A stretch of 64,000 nt of DNA, from NCBI RefSeq assembly GCF_014655595.1, contig NZ_BNBL01000001.1, positions 1,218,310 to 1,282,309 of the forward strand, written 5' to 3'. The stretch is from Streptomyces griseocarneus. GTDB lineage: Bacteria > Actinomycetota > Actinomycetes > Streptomycetales > Streptomycetaceae. The translations under genes and the position numbers were made by a program. Shown here one piece after another: positions 56,306 through 64,000 of the stretch. Numbering within the stretch: the stretch's first letter is position 1; each line of letters begins with the position of its first letter. The notes beneath the pieces were generated by a model that was given only the letters and a program-made list of their open reading frames with translations, ran no database searches and was not told where the DNA came from.

Positions 56306-57080
56306 GCCGTCATCCTTCCGGCTCCTCACTCGGAGGGGGAAGCGAAACAGCAAAGTGCCCGTCGCAAGTCCTCAGGCTGTTGCTCGGCCATGAGCGCGCT
56401 GTCCGGGAGGCTCATCGGGAATCCCCACACCTCGACGCGACCTCCACACGACATGAGTGCTCGTGACGCGATCTTGGTGAGGTGCACTGGTCGAGTGCGG
56501 CCGGTGTGACGCCGATCTGGTCGATCCCGAGGAGCTTCGCGCCCTGGGCCAGCAGGGCCTGTAGTTCAGCCGCCTTCGCTTCCCGGCGCTGGTCAGCGTC
56601 GTGCGATGGGGGTCGAACTGCGGAGGTGGCCGCCCTCCTCGGCCAGGAACGGGCTGCGGCTGCGATAGCCGGGTGACCTGCTGCCTCTCGTCCATCAGCA
56701 CCTGCTTACTGGGCAGATCCAGGTGGTGCCCCGAAGAGCTGCCGCAGGTCCACGGTGGGGCGCCGGTGCCAGAGCAGATGAACGGCATGTGCCCGGGCGA
56801 CCGCCCCCCTGTCTGCCCGAGCAGGTCCCCGAACTGCAGTGCCAAACCGCTGGCCGACCATGGAGCCGCCCGGGCCGCCGCGGCGAACCGTGCCTGGTCG
56901 TCTTTCCGCACAAGAAGGCCAGTACGTAGACGCGGCGGCGGTCCAGGGACAGTGGTCGTTCTTCTCCGGGGAGGTCTGCTCGGCTATCGGTTGTGCTGAG
57001 GTTGTCGCCGTGCCGACGGTCCGTGTCGAGAGGCGTGGTCTGACCGAGCAGAAGTCAGCAGGGGCTGTAGTACCGGCCTG
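56306..57080. other. Long intergenic region without a supported gene
   Basis: About 775 bases. The longest minus-strand frame (56911-56372) and plus-strand frames are GC-biased and lack ribosome sites or motifs. Parts may be decayed coding sequence; no repeat, RNA or terminator was recognised. Confidence 0.4.
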
Positions 57081-58331
57081 TCACGGCCAGCCTTGCTTGA
57101 CCTCGCCGGGGGCGGTGTTCCAGCTCTTGGGTATGAACGTGATCACGTAGCTTCCACGGTCGAAGTCCGCGTACCCGGCAGACCACTTCCGGAACTTGCT
57201 CTCGTGTACGTGCATGGGGCCCAGGTCGCTATTGGGCGCGTGATAGTGGTCCCCGTGGGTCCATGTGGTTCTGTCGGCATCCGCTTCTGTTTGAGCCCCA
57301 AACCAACCGTAGTCGAAATTGACCCAACCTTCGCCGGGATTGGCCGGACTGCGCGGAATACTTCTGTCCTTCGACATGTCGACCAGGCCGGTACCCTGGT
57401 TGGGACGGAAGGCTTCCGGGTCGCCGTACTTCCTCTTGTCGGAGGGGCCCCGCTGGTCCTGCCCGCTCCAGAAGTGCTTCGAGTAGATCACCGCCTTCAT
57501 CTTGGATGGGTCGTAGTTGCCTCCATCCCTTTCCTTGAAGGACGGTGTGTTCCTCAGCGCCGAGTAGAAGTTCGAGCGGCTGTCCTCGTGGAGCAGAGCA
57601 TCATTGTTGTTCGTGAGCTCCGTCTTGAGGTTGTTGATGTAAGTCCCCTCGTCGTGGGCCTTTTCCAGGGCCTTGTTCATGATGGACGCCACGTCACGCG
57701 CCCGCTTGAAACCCTTCCCTTCGTCGAAACTGTCCTTGGCGATGCGGCCCTCAAATTCCGCCCGCGTTTCATTGGGTCGGGGGCTGGTGTTTTTCAGGTC
57801 GTTCTTGTACTTGTTCTCGTCGAAGAACGCGAACGCCAATCTGTTCGTCGGGTAGGGGCCCGAATTGACCCAGGTGACGCCAACGCAACCGTAGGACAGC
57901 TTTTCTCGCTGCTCTTCGGTCATTTGCTGTCTCTTGCCGTCGCGGTGACTGTAGGCCTGCTGCCACTTGCGTATGTAGTTGTTGACGACCGTAGTGGCCC
58001 TGCCTCCGTAGGCCTGGTACGGGTCAGGCATCCTGTCGAGCGGCTCGGCGGGAGGGGTTTCCCTGTCATCGACGGGGGCCCGGAAGGACGCGCCGGCGCT
58101 CGGAGGTAATTCCCCCGGAGGCTTGCCGGGTTGACCAAGAGTCAGAGCCCTTTCGTTGAGTGCGTTGATGTTCTTGACGTCATCCGCCGTCAGGCCGTGC
58201 GTTTCGGCGTAGGACCCCTTCGCTATCCCATCGCCGCTGCCGGCGGCCTGGCTGACCGACGGTGTGAATCCAGCGGTGCATATGACCGCACCCACAGTGG
58301 CGAAGGCGAGAAATCGCCGACGTTTGTACAT
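57081..58331 (-). CDS. Microbial transglutaminase precursor (EC 2.3.2.13)
   Basis: 416 residues from the ATG at 58331. Signal peptide MYKRRRFLAFATVGAVICTA to about residue 30, then pro-region SYAETHGLTADDVKNINALN up to RAPVDDRETPP, removed extracellularly to activate the enzyme. The mature part is very close to the S. mobaraensis enzyme: catalytic Cys149 (Cys64 of the mature enzyme) in LSYGCVGVTWVNSG, Asp in NFDYGWFGAQTEADAD and His in HGDHYHAPN, in the same 19-residue spacing as Asp255/His274. It forms Ca2+-independent Gln-Lys crosslinks. Monocistronic, with a secreted-protein gene upstream on the same strand. Confidence 0.95.
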   Translation of the reverse strand: MYKRRRFLAFATVGAVICTAGFTPSVSQAAGSGDGIAKGSYAETHGLTADDVKNINALNERALTLGQPGKPPGELPPSAGASFRAPVDDRETPPAEPLDRMPDPYQAYGGRATTVVNNYIRKWQQAYSHRDGKRQQMTEEQREKLSYGCVGVTWVNSGPYPTNRLAFAFFDENKYKNDLKNTSPRPNETRAEFEGRIAKDSFDEGKGFKRARDVASIMNKALEKAHDEGTYINNLKTELTNNNDALLHEDSRSNFYSALRNTPSFKERDGGNYDPSKMKAVIYSKHFWSGQDQRGPSDKRKYGDPEAFRPNQGTGLVDMSKDRSIPRSPANPGEGWVNFDYGWFGAQTEADADRTTWTHGDHYHAPNSDLGPMHVHESKFRKWSAGYADFDRGSYVITFIPKSWNTAPGEVKQGWP

Positions 58332-58616
58332 GGAAATCAATAACTCCCTTGTGGTGAAGCCTCGTGGAACGAAGGCATGCGAGATCACGACGCATTGGAG
58401 GGGTTTTTGCGGCGAGCTGCCGCTCAGGGCCTTGGCCGCGCCGTCCTGCGTCGCTGCGCCGGCGGCAGGAAGGCCGCCGCCGCGAGGCGGAAGGAGATGC
58501 AGTAAATGCGGGAGATGGCGGTGGGGCGGCGCGGTCGTCGCCGGGCATGATCGTGGTGGCCGCCGGGCGGGTTGGGCGCGACTCGGTCGCCCGGGTCGGG
58601 CGGGGCCGGTGGCTCG

Positions 58617-59144
58617 CTACATCAGGGTCGTCGCCGAGGCGACGACGCGGGCCCGGTCAGGGTGATCGGGGTCGCCGTAGCGGACCTCGATGCGCGGGTG
58701 GGAGCGCATGAACTCGGTGTCGACCAGGCGGACCTGGCGGGGGTGGCCGACCGTGCGCACGGCGATGTCCGTGTCGAGGAAAAAGCTGAACTCACCGGTA
58801 GCCGGGGCGTAGACGAAGAACTTGCGGCCCTCGAACCTCTGCTGCGCGACGTCGTCCGTCAGGACCAGGGACCAGAAGCCCACACAGTGGCCCGCGGGGC
58901 ACATGAACTGGAAGTCGGCCCGCAGGCCGTCCAGTTCCATCCAGCGGAAGGGGTTGTCGTCGTTCGCGTCGTTCGCGTCGTTCGCGTCGTTCGCGTCGTT
59001 CGCGTTGATCGTGGCAGCGGTGGCAGCGGTCGCCGGGGCGGAATTGTCCGGGGTGGCTGCCTGGGCTCCCTGGGTGAGGGGCAGGGCGAGGGCCGCGGTC
59101 ACGGCGACGGTGGTGAGGGTGCGGAGAGCGGTTCGGCGTATCAC
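58617..59144 (-). CDS. Secreted hypothetical protein with NDA repeats
   Basis: 175 residues from the ATG at 59144: signal peptide MIRRTALRTLTTVAVTAALA with cleavage after AQA, then an Ala/Thr stretch and (Asn-Asp-Ala)n repeats at about residues 47-62, followed by a compact domain with FMCPAGHCVGFWSLVL (two Cys), FEGRKFFVYAPATGEFSFFL and VDTEFMRSHPRIEVRYGD. No family recognised. It lies 285 bases upstream of the transglutaminase gene on the same strand; a substrate or inhibitor role is speculative. Confidence 0.65.
   Translation of the reverse strand: MIRRTALRTLTTVAVTAALALPLTQGAQAATPDNSAPATAATAATINANDANDANDANDANDDNPFRWMELDGLRADFQFMCPAGHCVGFWSLVLTDDVAQQRFEGRKFFVYAPATGEFSFFLDTDIAVRTVGHPRQVRLVDTEFMRSHPRIEVRYGDPDHPDRARVVASATTLM
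58959..59003. repeat. Five-copy 9-bp tandem repeat
   Basis: GTCGTTCGC is repeated five times without interruption at 58959-59003, encoding Asn-Asp-Ala units on the minus strand of the secreted protein. The 9-bp unit keeps frame, so copy number can vary without breaking the gene. Confidence 0.85.
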
Positions 59145-59733
59145 TTCTCGGCTCCTGGATGAGTGATCAGATTGATACGAGCAGTGATCATGTCCCTGTG
59201 TTAACTCCCCGGCAACATCATGGCTTTAAAATCGGCCAACCCGTCACGTAGGACGCTATCTGGCCATGCATGCGATCCGGCCCAGCGTGGGGGATGCGGT
59301 GCGGCAGCGCTCCCCTGCTCCTGGCGTGTGGTTCGCGGCGCGGCCGGTACCGACGTTGTCGGGAAGCCCACGGTGCGGTCGATGACGGCGTTGCCGACCG
59401 GGACGAAGAGTCCCATTCAGCGAGGCTCGGCGCGATGATGCTGGTGGACGGGCCGCGACCCAGGCGTTTTCGGTAGCCAGAGACTCCGGCAGATTGTCGA
59501 CGACCTCCGCTGGTGTGGAGGCTGTGGCTGTGCCGTGCCACAACGGGTCGCCAACCGGCATTTCGTAGGCCTCGACGGTCGACTTGAGGTCGCGGCCTTC
59601 GGCGTCGTGGTCGAAGAGGGCGCGCAGGGTGAGAAATTCGTGGCCGGCGACGATCGACTTGGGGCGCGCTCGTAGGCAGCCGTCGGCTTCTTGGAGTGAG
59701 CCGATCCCCCCGCGTCGGCTGTGGAGGCCGTGG
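59145..59733. other. Gap with probable DUF317 gene remnant
   Basis: On the minus strand near 59440-59670 one frame reads EFLTLRALFDHDAEGRDLKS, then YEMPVGDPLWHGTATASTPA and EVVDNLPESLATENAW, which resembles the core of Streptomyces DUF317 proteins. No intact start or end accompanies it and downstream sequence shifts frame, so it is a likely pseudogene fragment. The promoter of the secreted-protein gene is probably at 59145-59220. Confidence 0.4.
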
Positions 59734-61911
59734 TCAGGTGGCGGTGAGGACCAGCACCGCTTGGTCGTCGTGCGTGGCATCAGCCGCGAAGGCGGCGACC
59801 GCGATGGAGATCGACTCGAGGAGCTCGTCGGCGGTGGGAGACGAGGTTCGCAGTGCGCCGAGGGCATCGGCCAGGCGGTCCTCCCCGAAGAGTTCGCCGC
59901 TGGTGGAACGGGCCTCGGTGATGCCGTCGGTGACCATGATCAGGCTGTCGGCCGGGTGCAGGTCGACGCCGCACGGGGACGAGTCGGGGTCGGGGCCGAT
60001 GCCCAGGAGCAGGCCCGGTTGGGCGATTTCTTCGACCGTGCCGTCGGCCCGGCGCACGAGTGGGGGTACATGACCGGCTCGAATCAGGTCCAACGCCAGG
60101 TGGGATGCGGTGTGCCGCAGTTCGCCGTAGACGAGTGAGACGAAGCATTCCTCGCCGACCGCCCGGTCCGTCAGAGCGGTGTTGATGGCGGATACCACGG
60201 CCGCCGGGTCGTCGAGGAGACGGGCGGCGGCGCGTGCGCTGTGGCGGACCATGCCGGTGGTGGTGGCGGCGCGAGCGCCGCGCCCGCACACGTCGCCGAT
60301 CATGAGCGCCCAGCGGTCGTCGGGAAGCGGGAAGACGTCATAGAAGTCGCCACCGACGTCGAGTCCTTCGCCGGCAGGGTGGTAGGAGGCCGCCAGAGTG
60401 GCGCCGGGGACCTCGGGCAACTCGGGAGGCAGCAGGCCGGCCTGCAGGTCGCGGGCGAGCCTGGCCCGGTCGGTGAACTGGCGGGCGTTGTCGGCGCTGG
60501 AAGCGGTCCGGCGGGCGAGCTCCTCGGCCAGGGCGACGGCGTGGTCGTCCAGGGGCCGGTCGGTGGTCAGGAGGGTCAGTACGCCGAAGGTGCGGCCGTG
60601 GGTGGCCAGGGGCACGCACACGTAACCGCTGACGTCGAGACGTGCGGACAGGCCGCCCGGACAGGAGCCGACCTGCCCGGTCTCGGTGGTGCCGGAGGCC
60701 AGCACACGGGCAACGACGTTGTCGATCTCGCTGCTCAGCTCGGGCGAGGCGAGGAGGCCCTCGTCGGCGCGGGTGGCGGCGGCGAGGGCGATCCGCTGGA
60801 TCTGGTCGCGCTCGACCACGTGGACGGCGCACAGCGGCGCCAGGGCCGGCACGGTCAGCCGGGCCATGCGCTCGAGGCAGTCGAAGTAGTGAGGCTGGCG
60901 CGCGATGGCGGTACTGGCCTCCAGGACGAAGGCCAAGTCCTCACGAGCCGCCTTCTCCCGCTCCTGGGCGGCGTGGCCCGCCTCCACCGCGCGGTGGCGC
61001 TCGATCGCCAGGGCTGCGATGCGGGTGAAGGCCGCGCTGAGCGCCAGGTCCTGGTCGTCGGGCGCCCTGGGAGTGCGATGGTAGATCGCGAAAGTGCCCA
61101 GCAGCCGGCCGTCCGAGCCGTGGATCGGAGTGGACCAGCACGCCGCGACCCCGGCCCGCTGTGCCAGGTCGCGGTAGCCCTCCCACAGGGGGTCGGTGGC
61201 GATGTCGCTGACGATCACCGGTGCCTGCCGGTATGCAGCCGTGCCGCACGAGCCGACTCCGTCGCCGATGGCGACCCCGTCGATCGCGTCGTTGTAGAAG
61301 TCGGGCAGGCGCGGTGCGGTGCCGTGGCGCAGGTGACGGCCGTCGGGGTCGAGGAGCAGCACCGAGACGATCATGTCCGGGGAGAGCTCCTCGATCGCCC
61401 TCGCCATGCCGGTCAGGATCTCGCTCAGCGGGGCGTCACGCGCGATCTGCTCCAGCAGGACGCGCTGCTCGGCGGCCAGGAGCTGCGCGTGGTGGTACGC
61501 GGTGGTCTCCACCGCGATCACCGTCACCCCGTTGACCCGGCCGGCCGCATCCCGGCGGGGCTCGTAGGTGATGTCGAAGAATTCCTCCCGCCGGGCCCTC
61601 AGCCCACCGAGCACGAGGTGCCCGCCTCGGTTCCGGTGCACAGTGCCGGTGCGGTACACCTCGTCGAGCCGATCGAGGACACCCTGCCGGGCCAGTTCCG
61701 GAACCAGCTCCCCGACCGGCACGCCGGTCGTCGTGCGGCCGGCCGTGAAGGCGTCGAAAAACGCCGGACTCGCCGCCTCCAGTACATGTTCCGGGCCGCT
61801 CAGCGCAGCGAAGACCACCGGAGCCTGCCCGAACAGGTCCGTGTACTCCTCGCTCCGCCCGTGCAGGACCATGGGATGTGCAGTGGCGAGGCGATCAGGC
61901 TGTGCCGGCAT
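59734..61911 (-). CDS. PAS-GAF-GAF-SpoIIE (PP2C) serine phosphatase
   Basis: 725 residues from the ATG at 61911. A PAS domain (about 20-140: VVFAALSGPEHVLEAASPAF and FFDITYEPRRDAAGRV) precedes two GAF domains (about 150-310 with GVGSCGTAAYRQAPVIVSD, and 335-500). The PP2C domain has metal ligands in GLDVGGDFYDVFPLP and MIGDVCGRGARAATTTG, plus DGITEARS and THDDQAVLVL. It is a typical Streptomyces regulator that dephosphorylates anti-anti-sigma factors. A longer open frame towards 63849 is only the antisense of the neighbouring permease gene. Divergent from that permease-phosphatase gene. Confidence 0.9.
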   Translation of the reverse strand: MPAQPDRLATAHPMVLHGRSEEYTDLFGQAPVVFAALSGPEHVLEAASPAFFDAFTAGRTTTGVPVGELVPELARQGVLDRLDEVYRTGTVHRNRGGHLVLGGLRARREEFFDITYEPRRDAAGRVNGVTVIAVETTAYHHAQLLAAEQRVLLEQIARDAPLSEILTGMARAIEELSPDMIVSVLLLDPDGRHLRHGTAPRLPDFYNDAIDGVAIGDGVGSCGTAAYRQAPVIVSDIATDPLWEGYRDLAQRAGVAACWSTPIHGSDGRLLGTFAIYHRTPRAPDDQDLALSAAFTRIAALAIERHRAVEAGHAAQEREKAAREDLAFVLEASTAIARQPHYFDCLERMARLTVPALAPLCAVHVVERDQIQRIALAAATRADEGLLASPELSSEIDNVVARVLASGTTETGQVGSCPGGLSARLDVSGYVCVPLATHGRTFGVLTLLTTDRPLDDHAVALAEELARRTASSADNARQFTDRARLARDLQAGLLPPELPEVPGATLAASYHPAGEGLDVGGDFYDVFPLPDDRWALMIGDVCGRGARAATTTGMVRHSARAAARLLDDPAAVVSAINTALTDRAVGEECFVSLVYGELRHTASHLALDLIRAGHVPPLVRRADGTVEEIAQPGLLLGIGPDPDSSPCGVDLHPADSLIMVTDGITEARSTSGELFGEDRLADALGALRTSSPTADELLESISIAVAAFAADATHDDQAVLVLTAT

Positions 61912-62154
61912 GACAGGGAATCCCTCTCCCGCGTCCTCACCCGCGCCGTCGCGCCGTACCTCCACTCTGACACACCGCTGCTCCGACACATCGCTGCGCG
62001 GATTCCCGGGGCCCGGCCCCGGGCCGCGATTGTGCCCCATGCGGCGACCCGCACCCGCCCGGCGCGTCACCGTCTGGCGGACCTGATCGACCACGGGGAA
62101 AATGGCGATCATGAGCTCTCTCGGGGCCGTGAGCTCTCCAGGCGAGATGCGGAG

Positions 62155-64000
62155 ATGAATGCAGGGGTGAAGCTCTTCGGTGGTCCGGTCGAGTCCGCTG
62201 CGCCGCTCGCGCCCGGACCCGGCGCGGGCGAGAAGGGGCTCAAGGCCGGCGCCCTGGGACTGTTCTCCTCGGTCGCCATGGGCCTGTCCTCCACCGCTCC
62301 GGCGTACAGCCTGGCGGCGACGCTCGGCCTGATCGTCGTGGGGGTCGGCCTCCAGGCGCCGATCGTGACGATGCTGGCCTTCGTCCCGATGCTGCTGATC
62401 GCGTACGCCTACCGGGAGCTCAACGCCGGCGACGCCGACTGCGGGACCACCTTCACCTGGGCCTCCCGCGCCTTCGGCCCGCGCATCGGCTGGATGGGCG
62501 GCTGGGGCATCATCGTCGCCGACGTCATCGCCATGGCGAACCTCGCGGAGATCGCGGGCATCTACGGCTTCCGGCTGCTGGGGTTCGACTCGCTCGCCGA
62601 GGACCGGCTGTGGACCACCGTCGCGGGGGTCACCTGGATCGCCGTGATGACCGCGGTCTGCTACGTGGGCATCGAGGTGTCGGCGGCCCTCCAGCGCTGG
62701 CTGGTGTGCGCCGAGGTGGCGGTGCTGGTCCTGTTCGCGGTGACCGCCCTGGTCAGGGTCTACGCCGACGGGCCGCCGGCGGCGATCCACGTCTCCGCCT
62801 CCTGGTTCAACCCCCTCCATGTGCCCTCGGCCAAGGAGCTGACCGCGGGCCTCCTCGCCGCGGTCTTCATCTACTGGGGCTGGGACACCGCCGTCGCGGT
62901 CAACGAGGAGACCGCCGACAGCCGGCACACCCCCGGACGGGCGGCGGTCGTCTCCACCGTGCTCCTGCTGGGCATCTACGCCCTGGTGGCGACGTCGGCG
63001 CAGGCGTTCGCCGGGATCGGCACCGAGGGCACCGGTCTGGGCAACACGGCCAACGCCGGCGACGTGCTCTCCGGCCTGGGTGGTGCCGTCTTCGGCACCA
63101 CGGGCCCCGGCTGGTTCCTCACCAAGCTGCTCATCTTCACGGTGCTGACCTCGGCGGTCGCGTCCACCCAGACCACCATCCTGCCGCTGGCCCGCACCGT
63201 CTTCTCCATGGCGGCCCACAAGGCCGTCCCCTCGCGCTTCGCCCGGGTGCACCACCGGTTCCTCACCCCGACCTGGTCGACCGTCGGCATGGGCCTGGTC
63301 TCCATCGGCTTCCTCGTCCTGCTGACCGTGATCAGCCGCGATGTGCTGGCCGACTCCATCAGTGCGGTCGGCCTCGCGATCTCCTTCTACTACGGCCTCA
63401 CCGGCTTCGCCTGCGTCTGGTGCTACCGCAGGCGGCTCACGCGCAGCCCCCGGGACCTGCTGTTCAAGGGGGTGCTCCCGGGGCTGGGCGGGCTCCTGAT
63501 GCTCAGCCTGTTCTGCTACGCCGCCTTCGTCGTCTACGCCGCCCCGGACTACGGCTCGACCTCCTTCGACCTGCCGCTCCTCGGGCAGACCGGCGGGGTG
63601 AGCGTCGTGGGCCTGGGCGCCCTGCTGGTCGGTGTCGTCCTGATGCTGGTCATCACGCGAGAACACACCGCCGCCCTCAAACTGCAGCGCGGTCTGCTGC
63701 CCCACCGCCTGCCGTCGCTGACCGGGGTCGAGGTGGCCAGCCGCTACGTGCCCGCCGACAGCCGCTCCGGGGTGGGCGGCGACTGGTTCGACGTCATCCC
63801 GCTGTCGAGCTCCCGGGTCGGCCTGGTGGTCGGGGACGTGCGCGGCCACGGGCTGCGCGCCGCCGCCACCATGGGCCGGCTGCGTACGAGCGTACGCGTC
63901 CTGGCCCGGCTCGACCTCGCCCCGGACGAGCTGCTCGCGCGCCTGGACGACGTGGTCGGGCGGACCGCCGAGGAGCAGGCCGCCGAGAAACGGGCGAACG
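62155..64000 (+). CDS. APC amino-acid permease fused to SpoIIE-type phosphatase (3' end outside)
   Basis: Open from ATG 62155 (or GTG 62167) to the window end, at least 615 residues. Residues about 20-500 are an APC-family permease: GALGLFSSVAMGLSSTAPAY, then EETADSRHTPGRAAVV, with 11-12 hydrophobic segments. After VVLMLVITREHTAALKLQ the frame passes without stop into a PP2C/SpoIIE domain: RGLLPHRLPSLTGVEVASRY, GVGGDWFDVIPL and VVGDVRGHGLRAAATMGRL, with its metal-binding Asp residues. I checked frame continuity across the junction (63600-63720). The combination is unusual and could be a natural receptor-phosphatase or the product of recombination. The start is divergent from the PAS-GAF phosphatase, 243 bases away. 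Confidence 0.8.
   Translation, partial: MNAGVKLFGGPVESAAPLAPGPGAGEKGLKAGALGLFSSVAMGLSSTAPAYSLAATLGLIVVGVGLQAPIVTMLAFVPMLLIAYAYRELNAGDADCGTTFTWASRAFGPRIGWMGGWGIIVADVIAMANLAEIAGIYGFRLLGFDSLAEDRLWTTVAGVTWIAVMTAVCYVGIEVSAALQRWLVCAEVAVLVLFAVTALVRVYADGPPAAIHVSASWFNPLHVPSAKELTAGLLAAVFIYWGWDTAVAVNEETADSRHTPGRAAVVSTVLLLGIYALVATSAQAFAGIGTEGTGLGNTANAGDVLSGLGGAVFGTTGPGWFLTKLLIFTVLTSAVASTQTTILPLARTVFSMAAHKAVPSRFARVHHRFLTPTWSTVGMGLVSIGFLVLLTVISRDVLADSISAVGLAISFYYGLTGFACVWCYRRRLTRSPRDLLFKGVLPGLGGLLMLSLFCYAAFVVYAAPDYGSTSFDLPLLGQTGGVSVVGLGALLVGVVLMLVITREHTAALKLQRGLLPHRLPSLTGVEVASRYVPADSRSGVGGDWFDVIPLSSSRVGLVVGDVRGHGLRAAATMGRLRTSVRVLARLDLAPDELLARLDDVVGRTAEEQAAEKRAN

Noticed and set aside
59734..62155. Treating the two SpoIIE-type phosphatase regions as a duplication
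   Set aside because: They belong to different subgroups (GLDVGGDFYDVFPLP with GDVCGRG versus GVGGDWFDVIPL with GDVRGHG) and lie in opposite orientation.
61912..63849. Extension of the PAS-GAF phosphatase frame to 1371 codons
   Set aside because: The extra part is low-complexity His/Asp/Gly/Gln antisense of the permease gene; the ATG at 61911 begins a normal PAS protein.

Overview
The window is high-GC actinobacterial DNA, most probably from a Streptomyces chromosome arm or accessory region. Evidence: strong G/C third positions, GTG and TTG starts, an actinobacterial conjugation cluster (SCO6880-type), DUF4913, a SpoIIE-type PAS/GAF phosphatase, and a secreted microbial transglutaminase very like the S. 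mobaraensis enzyme. No rRNA, tRNA or replication origin was recognised.

Region by region. (1) 1-7.6 kb, plus strand: a tightly overlapping conjugation/type IV secretion-like operon (accessory protein, TrbL/VirB6-like membrane protein, SCO6880 protein, VirB4-like ATPase, VirD4/TraG-like coupling protein, DUF4913 protein). (2) 7.6-26.5 kb: mobile-element cargo. It holds two decayed copies of one unrecognised gene, a truncated XRE-type regulator, two zeta-toxin operons (one led by a histidine phosphatase), a Fic-type toxin/antitoxin pair, a two-repeat CRISPR-like relic, a 1080-residue Rossmann/coiled-coil protein, NUDIX and DsbA-like enzymes, an integrase fragment, and an intact tyrosine integrase coupled to a HEPN/zinc-ribbon gene. 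(3) 26.9-32.4 kb: two pieces of a thioredoxin-reductase-like gene flank a lower-GC three-gene operon ending in a TPR-CHAT protease; an 897-bp IS5-family element with a 3-bp target duplication lies just beyond. (4) 32.9-43 kb: a PQQ-propeller lipoprotein, then a three-gene overlapping operon with a 1792-residue DEAD-type helicase resembling DruE of Druantia. (5) 43.6-56.3 kb: more conflict-type genes. These are a caspase-STAND-WD40 protein facing an alpha/beta hydrolase, a frameshifted IS5-family element, and a STAND-TPR protein coupled to a small membrane protein. (6) 57-64 kb: transglutaminase, a secreted protein with a 9-bp tandem repeat, a PAS-GAF-GAF-PP2C phosphatase, and a divergent gene that joins an amino-acid permease in frame to a SpoIIE-type phosphatase domain and runs off the window.

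How the parts fit. The left third looks like a conjugative/integrative element with stabilising toxin modules and signs of two related elements having merged. The middle is a stacked defence/conflict island with at least four multi-domain systems. The right end looks like ordinary Streptomyces secretion and signalling genes. The most promising less-described items are the TPR-CHAT operon, the DruE-like operon, the C-terminal tail shared by two zeta toxins and the 1080-residue protein, and the permease-phosphatase fusion. All assignments come from reading motifs by eye; no database search was run.
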